The position numbers were made by a program, and so were the translations under genes. From contig NC_090447.1 of assembly GCF_031143425.1 (NCBI RefSeq), positions 134,497,106-134,561,105 on the forward strand: a DNA stretch of 64,000 nt, in the 5' to 3' direction. The notes below the pieces were generated by a model. The model was not told where the DNA came from. It searched no databases and saw only the letters and a program-made list of their open reading frames with translations. Source of the stretch: Pleurodeles waltl. Taxonomy: Eukaryota; Chordata; Amphibia; Caudata; Salamandridae. Every line of letters starts with the position of its first letter. Positions within the stretch are counted from its first letter, which is position 1. Below, in pieces: positions 46,880 through 57,850 of the stretch.

Positions 46880-48380
46880 TCAGAGGTGCTGTTGCCCCTA
46901 ATCCAGCAATCTTGTAGACATATAAGAGGCCTTACAACACCTTCAAAAGGTAAAACAGTGAAAACACCACGCAAAAAGATACCACACCTGGTTAGAAAAA
47001 TAGAGCTTAATGTAATGAACAAAATAAGACCAAACAACACAAAATCAATTAGTACAACTCGAGATATGAATTTTGAAAAAAATAAAGTTAGCTGGAGGGT
47101 ATAGAAGCTTAAAGCACCATTCAGGGCAATCTGGTCGCACTAGACCATTCCAAATATGAAAAGCTAAGCCGACCACAATGGAGCGGAGGTCAAATACAGG
47201 AACCAGCCTCGGCCCGCTAGAACAGTACCTTGGTTTGGAGATGCATCAACATGAAGTTCAAGTGCAAGCTTTGAGGAGCAAATGAGCAATGCGCTGTTGT
47301 CAACCTGGCAGTTTTAAGTGATGCTTCGGCTCCGAGCCACTCAAAGACTGTGCCAAATCTGAAGAGCTAAGCTGACCGCAAAGGATCGTGGGTGGAGTAC
47401 AGGAACCAGCCTTGGCCCGGTAGAACAGTACCTTGGTTTGGAGATGCATCAACATCGAGAGCAAGATGTGAGGAGTGAATGATGCGATGCGCTGCCATCA
47501 ATCTGGCAGTTTTAAGTGATACGTCAGCTGCGAGCCACACAAAGTCAGAGATGTGTGGGGAATGAAGGTGATGCTTCATACAGTCAGCAATGCAGTGTTC
47601 CTTATCCTTGTAGCAGCAGCAGCAATCTACCAGCATTGACGGCAATGTGGTGTCCACGATCCTCACAGCAGCGGGGATGTGTCAGCATTGATGGAGATAT
47701 GCAGGTTCTGAGCAGCGCTACAGTGTTGATGCATGGATTTTGGATTGGTTCAGCAATTTATACCCACTTCTAAGGGACCAGGACTAACTTGGTACCACTT
47801 GGCATGGCAAGACTTGCAACAAGCAAAGTTCAGATGCTGGGGGTGATGAGTTGGAAGTGCTGTGTCTCCCTAAGACTTCAAAAGAACAGGAGGCAAGCCT
47901 ACAAGCCCGTGGAGTCACTCTGGTTCTGGGTTTAAGTATTGTAGGTATAGTCCTTTTCACCCAGGCAAGGAAGGCAGCAGGCCATAGGCCATCACAGTAA
48001 GAAAGCAGTTCTTCCAGAGCATTAGTCCAACAGTTTAGCAGTCCTTACAGCAGCATAGCAGTCCTTCTTCCTGGCAAAGTATTAACAAGTCCAGAAGTGG
48101 GCGGTCGCTCCTCTCTCACTGCTGCTGCCTGACGCCTGCACAACAAAGGAGTGCAGGGAAGTTGCAAAAGCACCAAAGCTCCCACCAAAGAGCCGAAAGG
48201 AACTTTGCAAAAGTGCTGATCCTATGTCCAGAGGGTTTACCAAAAGATGCAAATCCTAAGGTTTGTTTATGTTTCCCAGCACTCCCACGGCTAAAGCTGG
48301 AGCTCTACATCTTGGAGTGCAGTGCCCTCTGCGAAAATGAGTCTATGGCTGCAGGTTCTGTGACCCAGAAATGGTTTAAC
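46880..48380. repeat. Dispersed repeat, family A-like copy with internal tandem duplication
   Basis: The opening (ACAACACCTTCAAAAGGTAA, then ACCAAACAACACAAAATC) and later words (CTGGTCGCACTAGACC, GTCCTTCTTCCTGG) resemble parts of the repeats near 20500-21000 and 54800-55700. It contains the duplication at 47143-47548. The edges are approximate. Confidence 0.45.
47143..47548. repeat. Tandem duplication, period about 203 bp
   Basis: Unit 1 starts GACCATTCCAAATATGAA at 47143 and unit 2 GACTGTGCCAAATCTGAA at 47346. Both contain ACCTTGGTTTGGAGATGCAT, GGCAGTTTTAAGTGAT and CGAGCCAC in order. Divergence is moderate. Confidence 0.85.
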
Positions 48381-50634
48381 TAGACATGATGGATTTTGGA
48401 GAATGCTTCATTAAGACATGGTTGTCATAAAGATCTGAACAATACTTTATTGAAAAGTGTTCTTCATGATGGATCGGTAATGCTTTCTTCAAAAGTATTA
48501 TTCACCATGAGTTTCAGCAATCCTTTAGTTGAAGGGCTGTTAATGCTGGTAGTATTCTATATTCCTGATAAGCTGTAACATTATTTTCTAATGATGTGAA
48601 CACGCTAATGCAGTGCCTAATTACTCATAATAAGTGCAGAAGAGGATATCAAGCATTACTACTGATAATAAAGAATGTCATTTGTTATGACTAATAATGT
48701 GGGCACATGATTGCAGTGCCTGATGATTCATTATAAGTATAGAGGAATTATGGTTATGAAGTCAGTGATGTAATGAAGTATTACGATGACGTGCTTCTAG
48801 TCTTGAGGTGTGGTCATGTTGAGCTGATGCAAGATGACACACCCATATATGGTTATGTGCTGTTCTGTACAAGGGGGGAAGGCAGTACCATGAATTTTCC
48901 ATAAAAAATAATGTTGCCAAAAGATATTTCCACTAGTCTTATGTATATTTGTAAATTACGGAATAGTATAGAGTAGTGTATGTAATACATGTACTTCTAC
49001 TTTGTCTAAAGAAAAAACATTAAATGGACAATCATTTATGGAGTGCTATTGAGTTCTAGCAACTGATGATGAATGCCCACACCACTTCCCCTGAGTAGAC
49101 TTTGGACAGCTCTGCTTCACTTCCCTGATAAGAGTCAACTTCTACAGTAGAGTGCCTGGTTCCCAGTAAAGGGGGATCATGGACATATTACTTGTGCAGG
49201 TCCCACATCCTGCACAACTAATAACCGTATTTCTCTCTCACACACACACACACAAACGCGAAGATATTTATATTTAGGATATCAACAAATTAGGTAGGGG
49301 TGTTCTATGTCTTCTGCCTCAAAATTGTACTATATTCATTCCAAAGCAGTTACGATGTTCCTTTTACATTTTTTATTGTTGGCTACAACTTTGCATCTCT
49401 GAACTGCTCTACTGGAAGTGTCACCTGTATTTGAAATAACACCGAAACATCGTGTGTGTGTCAGGAGTCCAGTCAAGGCAATCGGCAAAGATCCCTACCC
49501 CGTTTAGCAGTCTTCAAATCTCGAGCGCGTCAGGGGAAACGGGGTGAAAACAGATGATAAATGACAAGTTGAAAACTGTACCTTGACAAATGAGAGTGCA
49601 AAGGAAGAATATATCGCCAACACACCCGTCTCCAGTAGCGGCGATGCTATCGGGTTCCAGAGCTCTATTTATATAATCAGGCCTGTCAGTGATCAATCAG
49701 AAGGAAACCGCATAGCACAGTATGACTTGGGAAAGTGAAAGGAAATGGAAGCACTGTAGGAGAGGCAGGCCTCATGTTGTGTTTGTGTCCCCATAGGGAG
49801 ATTCACATGTTACTGTCATACAGAAACACGAAAAAGGTGAAAAAATTAGAGTGGAGCGTGATGTTGTAATTGCACATGTCCTTGTATTAGCAATCAGAGA
49901 AAACGAATGGTTCCTGTGGGTGTTGCACATAATTCCAAATATTGTGTAGCATCTAATAAAAAGGCAGGTCAAACTGCCTCTTTCAAGCCCCGGGCAGACT
50001 ATAAAATGTGTTCACTGAGGCTAATTTTCATTGTTGCGTTTAAACAATGCTATAGATCTAAGCACAGTATTATACAGGGCCACTATTTTGGTCTATTTCA
50101 AAACTTTGTATTAAAAAGCACAGAGAAGAATGAATAACATTTACACAGGTTACAAAACAGGGATCAGTTGAAGATGTGCAATATTATCCCAACAAAGGCA
50201 ATACAATATTCAGCCACAAATGTTACCTTTCCTGCAAGTATAGTTCTTCCTCGGTAGAGGTCATGGCATTTGCCAAATACCATAACAGCTGATTTGACAG
50301 GTGGTCAGATTCTTTATGTCGGATGTCCCATCCCAACCAACATGTCTCCCCTCTCTAAAACCACAATGTGCCTGTGGATACCATGTCCCAATCAATGGTG
50401 TTTCTTTTGGTAGAGCTGTGCTGCCATTGTATGGGGAGTATGGACTTCTTAGCAAGATTGCTATTTGGTGGAAGTCTGCTAACTTTTATAGGATGCATCC
50501 CTTGGCATGAACATGTTTTTGTAAGGAGTTCTCATCCTAACCCAAACTAGCACCCGATTCACAAAGGTAACCTTTGGAAGAGATTCTGATGTGGCGTAGG
50601 AGCTTGTTCCACACTTGAAGAGTGATGTAAGATA
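48381..50634. other. No gene recognised; possible LTR-like remnant 48560-49220
   Basis: 48589-48640 and 48693-48745 are a diverged tandem pair (GCAGTGCCTAATTACTCAT against GCAGTGCCTGATGATTCAT). Downstream text such as GTTCCCAGTAAAGGGGGATC and CCTGCACA has an LTR-like feel, but no TG...CA pair, duplication or second copy was found. A short CA run is at 49239-49254. The remainder is unassigned. Confidence 0.3.
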
Positions 50635-50639
50635 ATTCT
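50635..50639. repeat. Target-site duplication, left
   Basis: ATTCT, repeated at 52902-52906, the 5-bp duplication of the Ty3/Gypsy insertion. Confidence 0.9.
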
Positions 50640-50811
50640 TGTAATAAAGTGAATCCACACCAGATGAAGATATGTGGTAGGAGGTATTTATTACAGCCTC
50701 AACCAACAGCCAGCATATCAACTGTCATGCAGAGAACCCTCATCACAGAACCTCAGAACAAGCTGGTTCCATGCCCAGTGTTCTGGCATAGAGCCATGTT
50801 ACATCATTACA
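50640..50811 (-). repeat. 3' LTR of the Ty3/Gypsy element
   Basis: 172 bp, starting TGTAATAAAG and ending CATCATTACA on the plus strand, so it has TG...CA ends in either orientation. It differs from the other LTR at GGCATAGAGCC (G in the other) and ACATCATTAC (A in the other). Such a short LTR leaves little room for promoter signals; on the coding strand none is obvious. Confidence 0.95.
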
Positions 50812-50826
50812 CTTCTTCCTCTTTAC
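50812..50826 (-). promoter_or_regulatory. Polypurine tract of the Ty3/Gypsy element
   Basis: On the minus strand AAAGAGGAAGAAG ends immediately before the 3' LTR, the usual plus-strand primer position in LTR retrotransposons. Confidence 0.75.
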
Positions 50827-50902
50827 ATTAGAACAGAAGTAACATGAGAACAAAAAACACATTTGAACAGAAAGAAAAAAAAAAAAAAAAAGGTAGAAAG
50901 AA

Positions 50903-52444
50903 CTACACAAAATCACGCAAATGTAAAGGAAACCTGCGTGTTCTGACACTCCTACGAGTATTATCAGACCTTAAATCAATGTCAGAGGGAAAATGATAAG
51001 AAGTATCATCTCTCCTGTCGGCCACACCACAGCCCCCAAAATGTGCTACACGACTATGATTCCAGATGCGACCATCATCCGTCTTGACAGCATTTTTAAA
51101 CAGCTTAATGATAGTTTTTGGAGAGGTATATTTTGACCAATTTTGACACCCAACAGGAGCTTTGACCTTTACTTTATCTCCAACCTCAAAATTTGTAACT
51201 TTCGCATTATTCCTTTTATCAACATAAATCTTCCTTTTGCTTTGCAGAGACACTTCTTTGTCTCTCCAATCCCCAATACCATTGTTTTTCAAACCCTTCC
51301 CAGCAACCATCCAGCCAGGACACAAACAAGTATTTGGAGACCTTCCCCTGAGCAGTTCAAAAGGAGTCTTCCCCGTTGATGCATGAGGAGTGTACCTGTA
51401 AGCTGTTATACGACCCTGCAGTTCTTTTCTCCAATCTAAACAGTTTACCTTTGCTAATTGTATACTCTTTTTTAAAGTCCTGTTAAATCTCTCCAAAGCA
51501 CCATTCGCCTCTGGATGATATAACGCAATTTTTTTATGTACAATTCCACATTTTACAAAATACTCCTCCATCTGAGCAGAACAGAACTGCGGACCATTGT
51601 CAGAAAGAATAGAGTTAGGAAAACTCTCGCGTTTGAACACAGATTCTAAAAAACTGATCACAGATTGAGAAGTGATCTCTCTCACCAAACTCACCTCCAC
51701 CCATCGTGAATACAAATCCAGCAACACCAACAGGTAAGGAGTCTGATGTTCTCCATGCAATGGCCCCACAATATCGATAGCTAATTCATCCCATGGACTT
51801 TTTGGTAAACTTCTACAAACCATAGGTGAACATCTTGGTTTGAGCACCTTATCACTAGCTTGACAAGGTGTACACTCCCTAACAGTACGTTCCACCATCA
51901 AATCTAATCCAGGCCACCAGAAATCCTGACGGATGCGCTCTTTGGTTTTAGAAATGCCCATATGCCCTTCATGAGCCATGTTCACAATGACTTCTCTCAA
52001 ACTCAATGAGGGAATCATTCTTGTGCCCCTCATTAGAACACCATCAACAACGGCTAACTCATTCGCAACTAACGACCAAGGTTTAACCAGACTTCGAGAC
52101 TTATGCTGTTCCAAAAGAGACATCACAGAACACAATTCACTATCCTTTTGCAACTCATCCCTCCATTCATCTTCCTTTACAGCCCCCAGCGTAACATCAC
52201 AAACTCTTATGCCACACTCAGCATCACATTGATCATTTTCATCCTGAGATTTATCATTCTCTACCACCTCCACCAATCTCGACAGACAGTCTGCCGTTAC
52301 ATTTGTCTTTCCCGGAATGTATTCAAACATGAAGTTATACTCCTGTAAGGAAATGACCCATCTCCTGATCCTCGAGGAAATTGAGTCCAAACCCTTCTTC
52401 TCAAAAATTTCACCACACTCAAGATGGCCGCCAACAATTCCCAC
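50903..52444 (-). CDS. RNase H end plus integrase of a Ty3/Gypsy retrotransposon, open frame of 513 codons
   Basis: The frame opens after a TAA, with GTG rather than ATG at 52444, so it is the remnant of a longer Pol and not an independent gene. Residues about 25-57 are the end of RNase H (RIRRWVISLQEY, then YIPGKTNVTADCLSR). A zinc-binding HHCC module has H158, H161, C191 and C194. The integrase core has D224 (AIDIVGP), D282 (SDNGPQFCS) and E318 (ANGALERF), giving 57 residues between the aspartates and the diagnostic 35 between the second aspartate and the glutamate. The C-terminal part has FEVGDKVKVKAP, an SH3-like block, with a basic end (RRSVRTRRFP). The enzyme normally inserts retrotransposon DNA. 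All key residues are present, although the rest of Pol is gone. Confidence 0.93.
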   Translation of the reverse strand: MGIVGGHLECGEIFEKKGLDSISSRIRRWVISLQEYNFMFEYIPGKTNVTADCLSRLVEVVENDKSQDENDQCDAECGIRVCDVTLGAVKEDEWRDELQKDSELCSVMSLLEQHKSRSLVKPWSLVANELAVVDGVLMRGTRMIPSLSLREVIVNMAHEGHMGISKTKERIRQDFWWPGLDLMVERTVRECTPCQASDKVLKPRCSPMVCRSLPKSPWDELAIDIVGPLHGEHQTPYLLVLLDLYSRWVEVSLVREITSQSVISFLESVFKRESFPNSILSDNGPQFCSAQMEEYFVKCGIVHKKIALYHPEANGALERFNRTLKKSIQLAKVNCLDWRKELQGRITAYRYTPHASTGKTPFELLRGRSPNTCLCPGWMVAGKGLKNNGIGDWRDKEVSLQSKRKIYVDKRNNAKVTNFEVGDKVKVKAPVGCQNWSKYTSPKTIIKLFKNAVKTDDGRIWNHSRVAHFGGCGVADRRDDTSYHFPSDIDLRSDNTRRSVRTRRFPLHLRDFV

Positions 52445-52729
52445 AGCTTACAGTCCTCTTTCAATTGCTCACTGACCTTCTGACGTCGTGAAGCATACAG
52501 AGACCACTTTGATCCTTAGTAAATGCTCAAACAGCTTTCCACAAAGTCCCTACAACCGCAATTTCACACTTTTCTCCGCTAGAACATGCTGCAAGACGCT
52601 CTATCCTCTCCCAGCACGTCTCTGTAAGTTATCTCCGTTTTTCTCTTAAATAATCCAAGCTCTTCCTTCTTTGTTGTTGTTGAGGCTGTCCCTTCCTCTG
52701 GGTTCCTTTCTCCGCCCCCTCGTCGCCAG
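52445..52729 (-). other. Leader of the Ty3/Gypsy element joined to RNase H by deletion
   Basis: About 285 bp between the primer site and the open frame. It contains no gag-like coding sequence. The junction of leader and RNase H sequence, probably within 52410-52470, marks the internal deletion. GTTGGCGGCCATCTTGAGTG (minus strand) is RNase H sequence in the frame of the following gene. Confidence 0.6.
52715..52729 (-). promoter_or_regulatory. Probable primer-binding site of the Ty3/Gypsy element
   Basis: Directly downstream of the 5' LTR on the minus strand the sequence is CTGGCGACGAGGGGG, in the position where a tRNA 3' end would pair to start reverse transcription. I do not assign the tRNA. 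Confidence 0.6.
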
Positions 52730-52901
52730 TGTAATAAAGTGAATCCACACCAGATGAAGATATGTGGTAGGAGGTATTTATTACAGCCTCAACCAACAGC
52801 CAGCATATCAACTGTCATGCAGAGAACCCTCATCACAGAACCTCAGAACAAGCTGGTTCCATGCCCAGTGTTCTGGCATGGAGCCATGTTACATAATTAC
52901 A
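52730..52901 (-). repeat. 5' LTR of the Ty3/Gypsy element
   Basis: 172 bp, nearly identical to 50640-50811 (two differences by eye). It would hold the promoter for minus-strand transcription. Confidence 0.95.
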
Positions 52902-52906
52902 ATTCT
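52902..52906. repeat. Target-site duplication, right
   Basis: ATTCT, the partner of 50635-50639. Confidence 0.9.
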
Positions 52907-52959
52907 CATCCTCCTAATCAGGTTCTATATATGAGTGGGATGTTTGCGAGTAGGAGTCC

Positions 52960-53460
52960 TGCAGAGCAGTGATGTTTGGGTGGTTGGTGTAAGGAGATGT
53001 GACTGTTGAGGTAGGGGGTGCCTGAGTTTTGTAGTGCTTTGAATGTGTGTGTGAAGAGATTTAATTGAGTACGTTCTCAATTGTTTGTAGTTTTCTGGTA
53101 AGTTCTAATAGAGGGCGCTTCCATAGTCCAACTTGCTGGTGACTGGGGCATGAGTGACAGTTTTTTTTAGTGCTTTTTGGGAACGATTTCAAGATACTTC
53201 TCAGCATCTTCAAGGTGTGGAAGTAGAATGCAGTATCGGCATTCATTTGTGTGATAACGTTCTGTTCACTATTGATGATTATTCTGAGGTTCCCAGAGTT
53301 GGTTTGGGTGAGGGTGTGGATCCGAGTATAGTGGGCCACCAGCTGGAGGCCCATGATCAGGTGTTCTTGCCGAAGCTCACTACTTCTAGCTTGTTGGTGC
53401 TGAACGTATAGCTCATTTCTGTGGAACGTCTAGTGAGATAGTTTTTGCTGTACATCCCGT
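52960..53460 (-). pseudogene. Fragment of an L2/CR1-group LINE, end of reverse transcriptase and C-terminal region
   Basis: On the minus strand the blocks are TNKLEVVSFGKNT near 53400, then in shifted frames ECRYCILLPHLEDAEKYLE, then SKLDYGSALY and LTRKLQTIENV near 53085. The order matches the part of L2/CR1-type proteins that follows the catalytic box (compare VSSRLDYGNSLYAGI at 15310). Several frameshifts and stops. It begins right next to the Ty3/Gypsy insertion, so that element may have landed beside or in this fragment. Confidence 0.75.
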
Positions 53461-53519
53461 TAAAGCTCTGCCGGTCTGAAGCAAAGGTTTTTCAAAATTT
53501 CCAAACTTTTCATGGGAAC

Positions 53520-54285
53520 AATAGTACACATCTAGGGCCCCCATTACCTCAACCTCAAGGAGTCAGGTAGAGGCCACCCTGCAAAGTCCAGTCCAAGTTC
53601 CATTTGCCACTTGTCAGCTGGTAATTTTCAGGAAAAGGTCTCTTGCATCTTGTTGTGTCCCTGTAGCACCACAGGAGGTCCTCCACCTGACCCTTGGCAT
53701 TCAATTGTTGTCCGGGTAGACAGAGGAGCAGATTCAGTACTTCAGGAATCCTTTCAGGTGACAGACAACAGGTCCATTTCTCTTTTGTTCCTCCACAGAT
53801 CCAAAATGTCTTCTGAGGAAAGCTGGTTGTGAATCCAGCTTTGTAAGGCTAACTAGCTTATGGGTGGAAGACCTGCTAATACACTCCTAATTCCTCTCTG
53901 ATTAGTGGAGTGAATGCTCCCAGGGGCTGGCCCACATATTAGTAGTTCCTGTTTGCTTTACTGCAAACAAGCCAAATGCAATTGTCAGGACAACTCTGAA
54001 ATGTCCAAGTGTCTAGCCACACTAAACTTGGGCTTTGAAGAAGGCCTGAGAAAATGTTTAATTACCCCCATAGTAATTGACGTATTTTCAGTAATTTTGT
54101 GCAACAAAACTTACACCAGAACAACACATTGTATAGTTTCAAGGAGAAATTTGAATGCAGGGTGTACCATCTGGGTAATAATTGAGCACGAAACCCACAA
54201 ATTCGATTTCAGTGTTTTGAAAGTGAAAACCAGGAAAGCGATTCAAATTACATTTTGAGTCTATTTTTACCCAAATGGATCATTT
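53520..54285. repeat. Family A-like repeat fragment
   Basis: CATCTTGTTGTGTCCCTGTA followed by CCTGACCCTTGGCATTC parallels GCTTGTTGTGTCCCTGTTTC and ACTGACCCTTGGAGTC near 55433-55490. The edges are uncertain. The 114-codon plus frame at 53914-54258 shows no domain. Confidence 0.4.
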
Positions 54286-54759
54286 GGCTAACTTTTTGAG
54301 TGCAAGAGGAATGTCACATAAATATTCATAATTTTGTAAATTTTTGCTGTAATGTCACGTTATTAGTCTACACAATATCACACAAGTTATATCCACCTCT
54401 ACTTTGAAGGATAGTGGTATGTAGGTGTGTCCACCCACAACCAACTCTAGAATCCAGTTTATTGCAGGGCCTGTACCAACAAAAAGTAAGGATCACAAGT
54501 CTAGAAGGACAAAGGCTGGGTCCTTAAACAATTAGACATGGCCTTAGAAATAACAGTCTTTTTCATGGTGTACCTCCCAGATGTTTGCCTCGACTGGTCT
54601 GTTGTTGGTTGTAGAACTCTGTGGAATGTACCCCTGCTAAACAGTGGTAATGAACCTCTTTTCCCCCTTTTAACATGATGACATTAGCATGCCCAAAATT
54701 AGCATATTTTGCTTAACTATTGCAAGAAACTTGGTTATTGGTTTAGAGTGGGTGGAAAC
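54286..54759. other. No gene recognised
   Basis: AT-rich, no supported feature. Confidence 0.35.
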
Positions 54760-55671
54760 CTTACTCAAGCAACATCCAAGATCCTTGTCAGGATGAACCA
54801 CAAAAGTCACTAAATTGACCTGCGTTTAACTCTCAGGTAGCTTGGCACAAAAACAGTCAGGCTTTAATAAGAGGCACTGTGTTAATTGTTATGCAGCATG
54901 CACATAGCAATAAAGGAAAAACACAATACAGGAAAAATCCCAAACCACTTTAGAAAAACATAATAGATTTTAGTAAATAAAATGAGACCCTACAACGAAA
55001 ATCCAATCATAGAACAGGAGATTTTAAAGCTTTAAGTAATTATAGTGCCTAAAAGCACAAAGCGCCATTCGTAGTCATCAGGTTCTGCTAGACCAGCAAA
55101 AGTAACACGTTCAGACCGACTGTGATGGAGCGCAAACTGGATACAGGGCCCAGGTTAGTCCCACTGTACAAGCTACCTACTCAAAGTCTGATGCGAAGAG
55201 TTCGGTTCACAGTGGAGGAGGACATAAAGAGGCCAAAACTTCAGGATTGCAGATTGCCTTGTACAGAAGTGCACTCTGATGCCTGCTAATGGTCCACGGC
55301 CTGAGGTGGAACCTTTTGGGGAATCATGTACTTACTCTAGCAAAGGCCAGCAGGACTTAGGTAGGTCCAGGTGGAGGTGCATGGAAGTCCAATTGCAGCA
55401 AGTCAGCTGGGAGGTTACAGAGAGGCCTCTGGAGCTTGTTGTGTCCCTGTTTCTCAGATCAAGAGGTTAACTAACTGACCCTTGGAGTCAGTCAGGTAGA
55501 CTGAGATGAAGGGAGCTGATCCAGTCTTCCTTCGCAGAGAGGAGTGCAGAACTCAAGCCACAGGATAGCCCTCTGGGGAACAAGTCAACCCTCATTCAAC
55601 AGGACAGTCCTCTGAAAATCAAGGTGTGCCTCACACACCAGAGCAGTTCTCTAGAAAACAAATCACACCTC

Positions 55672-56000
55672 AAGCAGCAAGGCATTCCTCTGGGGAACAA
55701 GACTGTCCATCCTCTGTAATGTCCGCAGGGTCAGAAATGTACTGATGAGTGGCTCAGGAGAACTAATATTGATACCTGGTGCTAGTCTTTATAGAGGAGG
55801 AATCTTCTAGGCTACCCCCACATCTGGTTATGAAATGTTCTCCAGTTTCCCAGCCAAGGTTTTAAGAAGTCTGGGGTGACAAAAAAAAGTGTCATGTTCC
55901 TTTGTTTGTGTGCTGGAGGCACCTCTTTGAAATGTAAGTGGGACAGGGAACAGGTGTGCCCACGACCATTCCTGCCAGGATGGCCTCTTGGCTTGTATCA
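55672..56000. repeat. Direct repeat unit 1, about 325 bp
   Basis: Shares with 57467-57790 the blocks CAAGCAGCAAGGCA, CCTCTGGGGAACAAGAC, CCCCCACATCTGGTTATG, AAGTCTGGGGTGA and AAGTGGG(A/T)CAGGG in order. Confidence 0.85.
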
Positions 56001-56449
56001 AAGTGTACTCCTCATAAAACATCCAGAAACCAGGTACTTAGAAACGTTTTTGCTTCAATGACATCTGGAGGACTGGGCCACCCTACCAAGCTGATCCAAT
56101 GAAGGAACATTGCAGCTGGGCCACAGATTCAGGTTGCTCATGCTTGCAGCATTTCTACTGCAGCTTTATTTATCCGGAGTAACACTAAGCAGCGCAAGTC
56201 ACTGTCTAGCATTACTATGGATCGGGAAGGCTTTCCAAGGTGGAGCGTGGGTGTTCCTATGTATTCACTCATAGATTTTGGTGCAATACCAGATTTTTCA
56301 GTACTAGCACACCTGGGAATGCATCAAAATGCCTTGCCTTCTGAGGTGAGGCATAACGGGGAGAAATATGTTTATTTCTCTTTATTTCCTCTTTCTATGT
56401 GTCCTGAATGCAGCACACATAAAAGAGGAAAATGTATTTGAAGATTGTT

Positions 56450-56682
56450 TTTGTCCAAAAAGGTGTCCCTTCCCACACAAGAACAATCCTACCTGTAATA
56501 CAGGCACACTTGCACCAGAGGGCAAGAGTACCTCATTTGGCACTTGGCAACCACAAGAGCACCAGTGCAGAGAGAGGGCAGGAATGCACCCTATCTTAGT
56601 AAATTTGGCAAATTCCTGCTCTCTTCATTTGACGCAAGTTCTCTTGCTCCATTGCATCAAATGCTGATAAATCTAGGCCCTG
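56450..56682. mobile_element. MITE remnant (AAATCTAGGCC-ending)
   Basis: The right end GATAAATCTAGGCC followed by CTG matches the end of the 35134-35427 element (CTAAATCTGGGCC, then CTG). The interior has CACTTGCACCAGAGGGCAAG, comparable with CACCCTTGCACCATGG there. The left end was not found. Confidence 0.5.
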
Positions 56683-57466
56683 GTTTCGGCATTTAACTCA
56701 TGTTCCATCAGATTAACTTGCACCTAGGTGCCTGTCAAATGCAAAGATCTGATTGTGGTGCCTGATAAGTAAAACCAGCTGACTGTGGTTGGTGCTGAAC
56801 AAATTTTAGTTCTTGTTTGATTCCTTAAATTTAAAAATACATATCTCTGGTTTGCCTCTTCGGATTTCTGTCATTTTTGTGTCATTTTATTTATTAACAT
56901 GTACTATGTTATTCTAAATTAGTTTGGGATTTTTCTTGAGTTTGACATTTGTATTATTACTGCATAAATAATTTTCACATTACCTCTAAGTTAAGTCTGA
57001 CTGCCCTGTTTCAAGAGCTACCGGGGGTTGATTTCAAGTTTATTGAGTGACTTTAGTGGTTCACATTTCAAGGGATGTGGTTATCACTTAAGGCAATAAA
57101 TACCCCAATTTCTTACAAAAACATGTTTTGGTGCAGCACTGCTTCACCAGTTCATTTTCTTTCATATTCATCTAAAAAAAGGCCTAAATCCACTTACATC
57201 CTCATCAGACCCTCGCCCACCGACCTCCTACCACCCTCCATTCCTTCTTCTACTCACCCTCACCACCCATCCTCTTCTCCTAAATCCCCCTGCCTCTTCA
57301 CTGCTTTATCAACCCTACCTCTGATGTATGATCTTGTAATACATACCAATTTAATGTATGAGCTTGAGCTCCCTCACCCCCTCCTATCTCTTTTATGACA
57401 GTTTACATCTTCAGATTTGTGCTTTATAAAGCTCATGCTTCCATATATACAGGTTGAGGCAAACGT

Positions 57467-57790
57467 CAAGCAGCAAGGCAGTCCTCTGGGGAACAAGACA
57501 GACCTTCCTCTGTAAAGTCAGTAGGGCCAGGAGTGTACTGATGAGTGGCTCACAAGATCCAATATTTATACCTGGTGCTGGCTTTATAGCGGAGGAATCT
57601 TTTAGGCTGCCCCCACATCTGGTTATGCAAAGTTCTTCCCTTCTTCTGCCAAGACTCCACAAAGTCTGGGGTGAGAAAAGACTAGTGTCAAGTTCCTTTG
57701 TGTGTGTGCTGGAGGGAGCTCTTTGAATTGTAAGTGGGTCAGGGCACAGTTCCACCCACCACCATCCTGACAGGATGGCCCTCTCCCAGC
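57467..57790. repeat. Direct repeat unit 2, about 325 bp
   Basis: Second copy of 55672-56000, about 1.8 kb downstream in the same orientation and clearly diverged by substitutions. Confidence 0.85.
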
Positions 57791-57850
57791 TACGCTCAGG
57801 TCCTACATGTCTTACAAAATCAGGCATCTCATTCAGAGGCTCACCTTTGT

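Larger units (their letters stand above)
50640..52901 (-). mobile_element. Compact Ty3/Gypsy LTR retrotransposon, internally deleted
   Basis: Two 172-bp LTRs (50640-50811 and 52730-52901) flank a 1,918-bp interior and ATTCT is duplicated outside them (50635-50639 and 52902-52906). I count two differences between the LTRs, so insertion is recent relative to most of this window. The element reads on the minus strand: right LTR, a primer-site-like CTGGCGACGAGG, a short leader, the end of RNase H, integrase, a purine tract AAAGAGGAAGAAG, left LTR. Gag, protease, reverse transcriptase and most of RNase H are missing, yet the integrase frame is open to its end. Mobility would need proteins supplied by a full-length relative. 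Confidence 0.95.
54760..57850. repeat. Family A repeat, composite copy with a direct repeat
   Basis: It starts with ATCCTTGTCAGGATGAACC and an AT-rich stretch (CAATAAAGGAAAAACACAAT, TTTAGTAAATAAAATGAGA) matching 20510-20720. The part at 55672-56000 recurs in the same orientation at 57467-57790. Between them is unrelated sequence, including a MITE end at about 56680. The minus frame of 57411-57827 is in repeat sequence and has no domain. Confidence 0.5.

Noticed and set aside
53914..54258. 114-codon plus-strand frame
   Set aside because: No family resemblance and it lies next to repeat sequence; the length is within chance expectation for this window.
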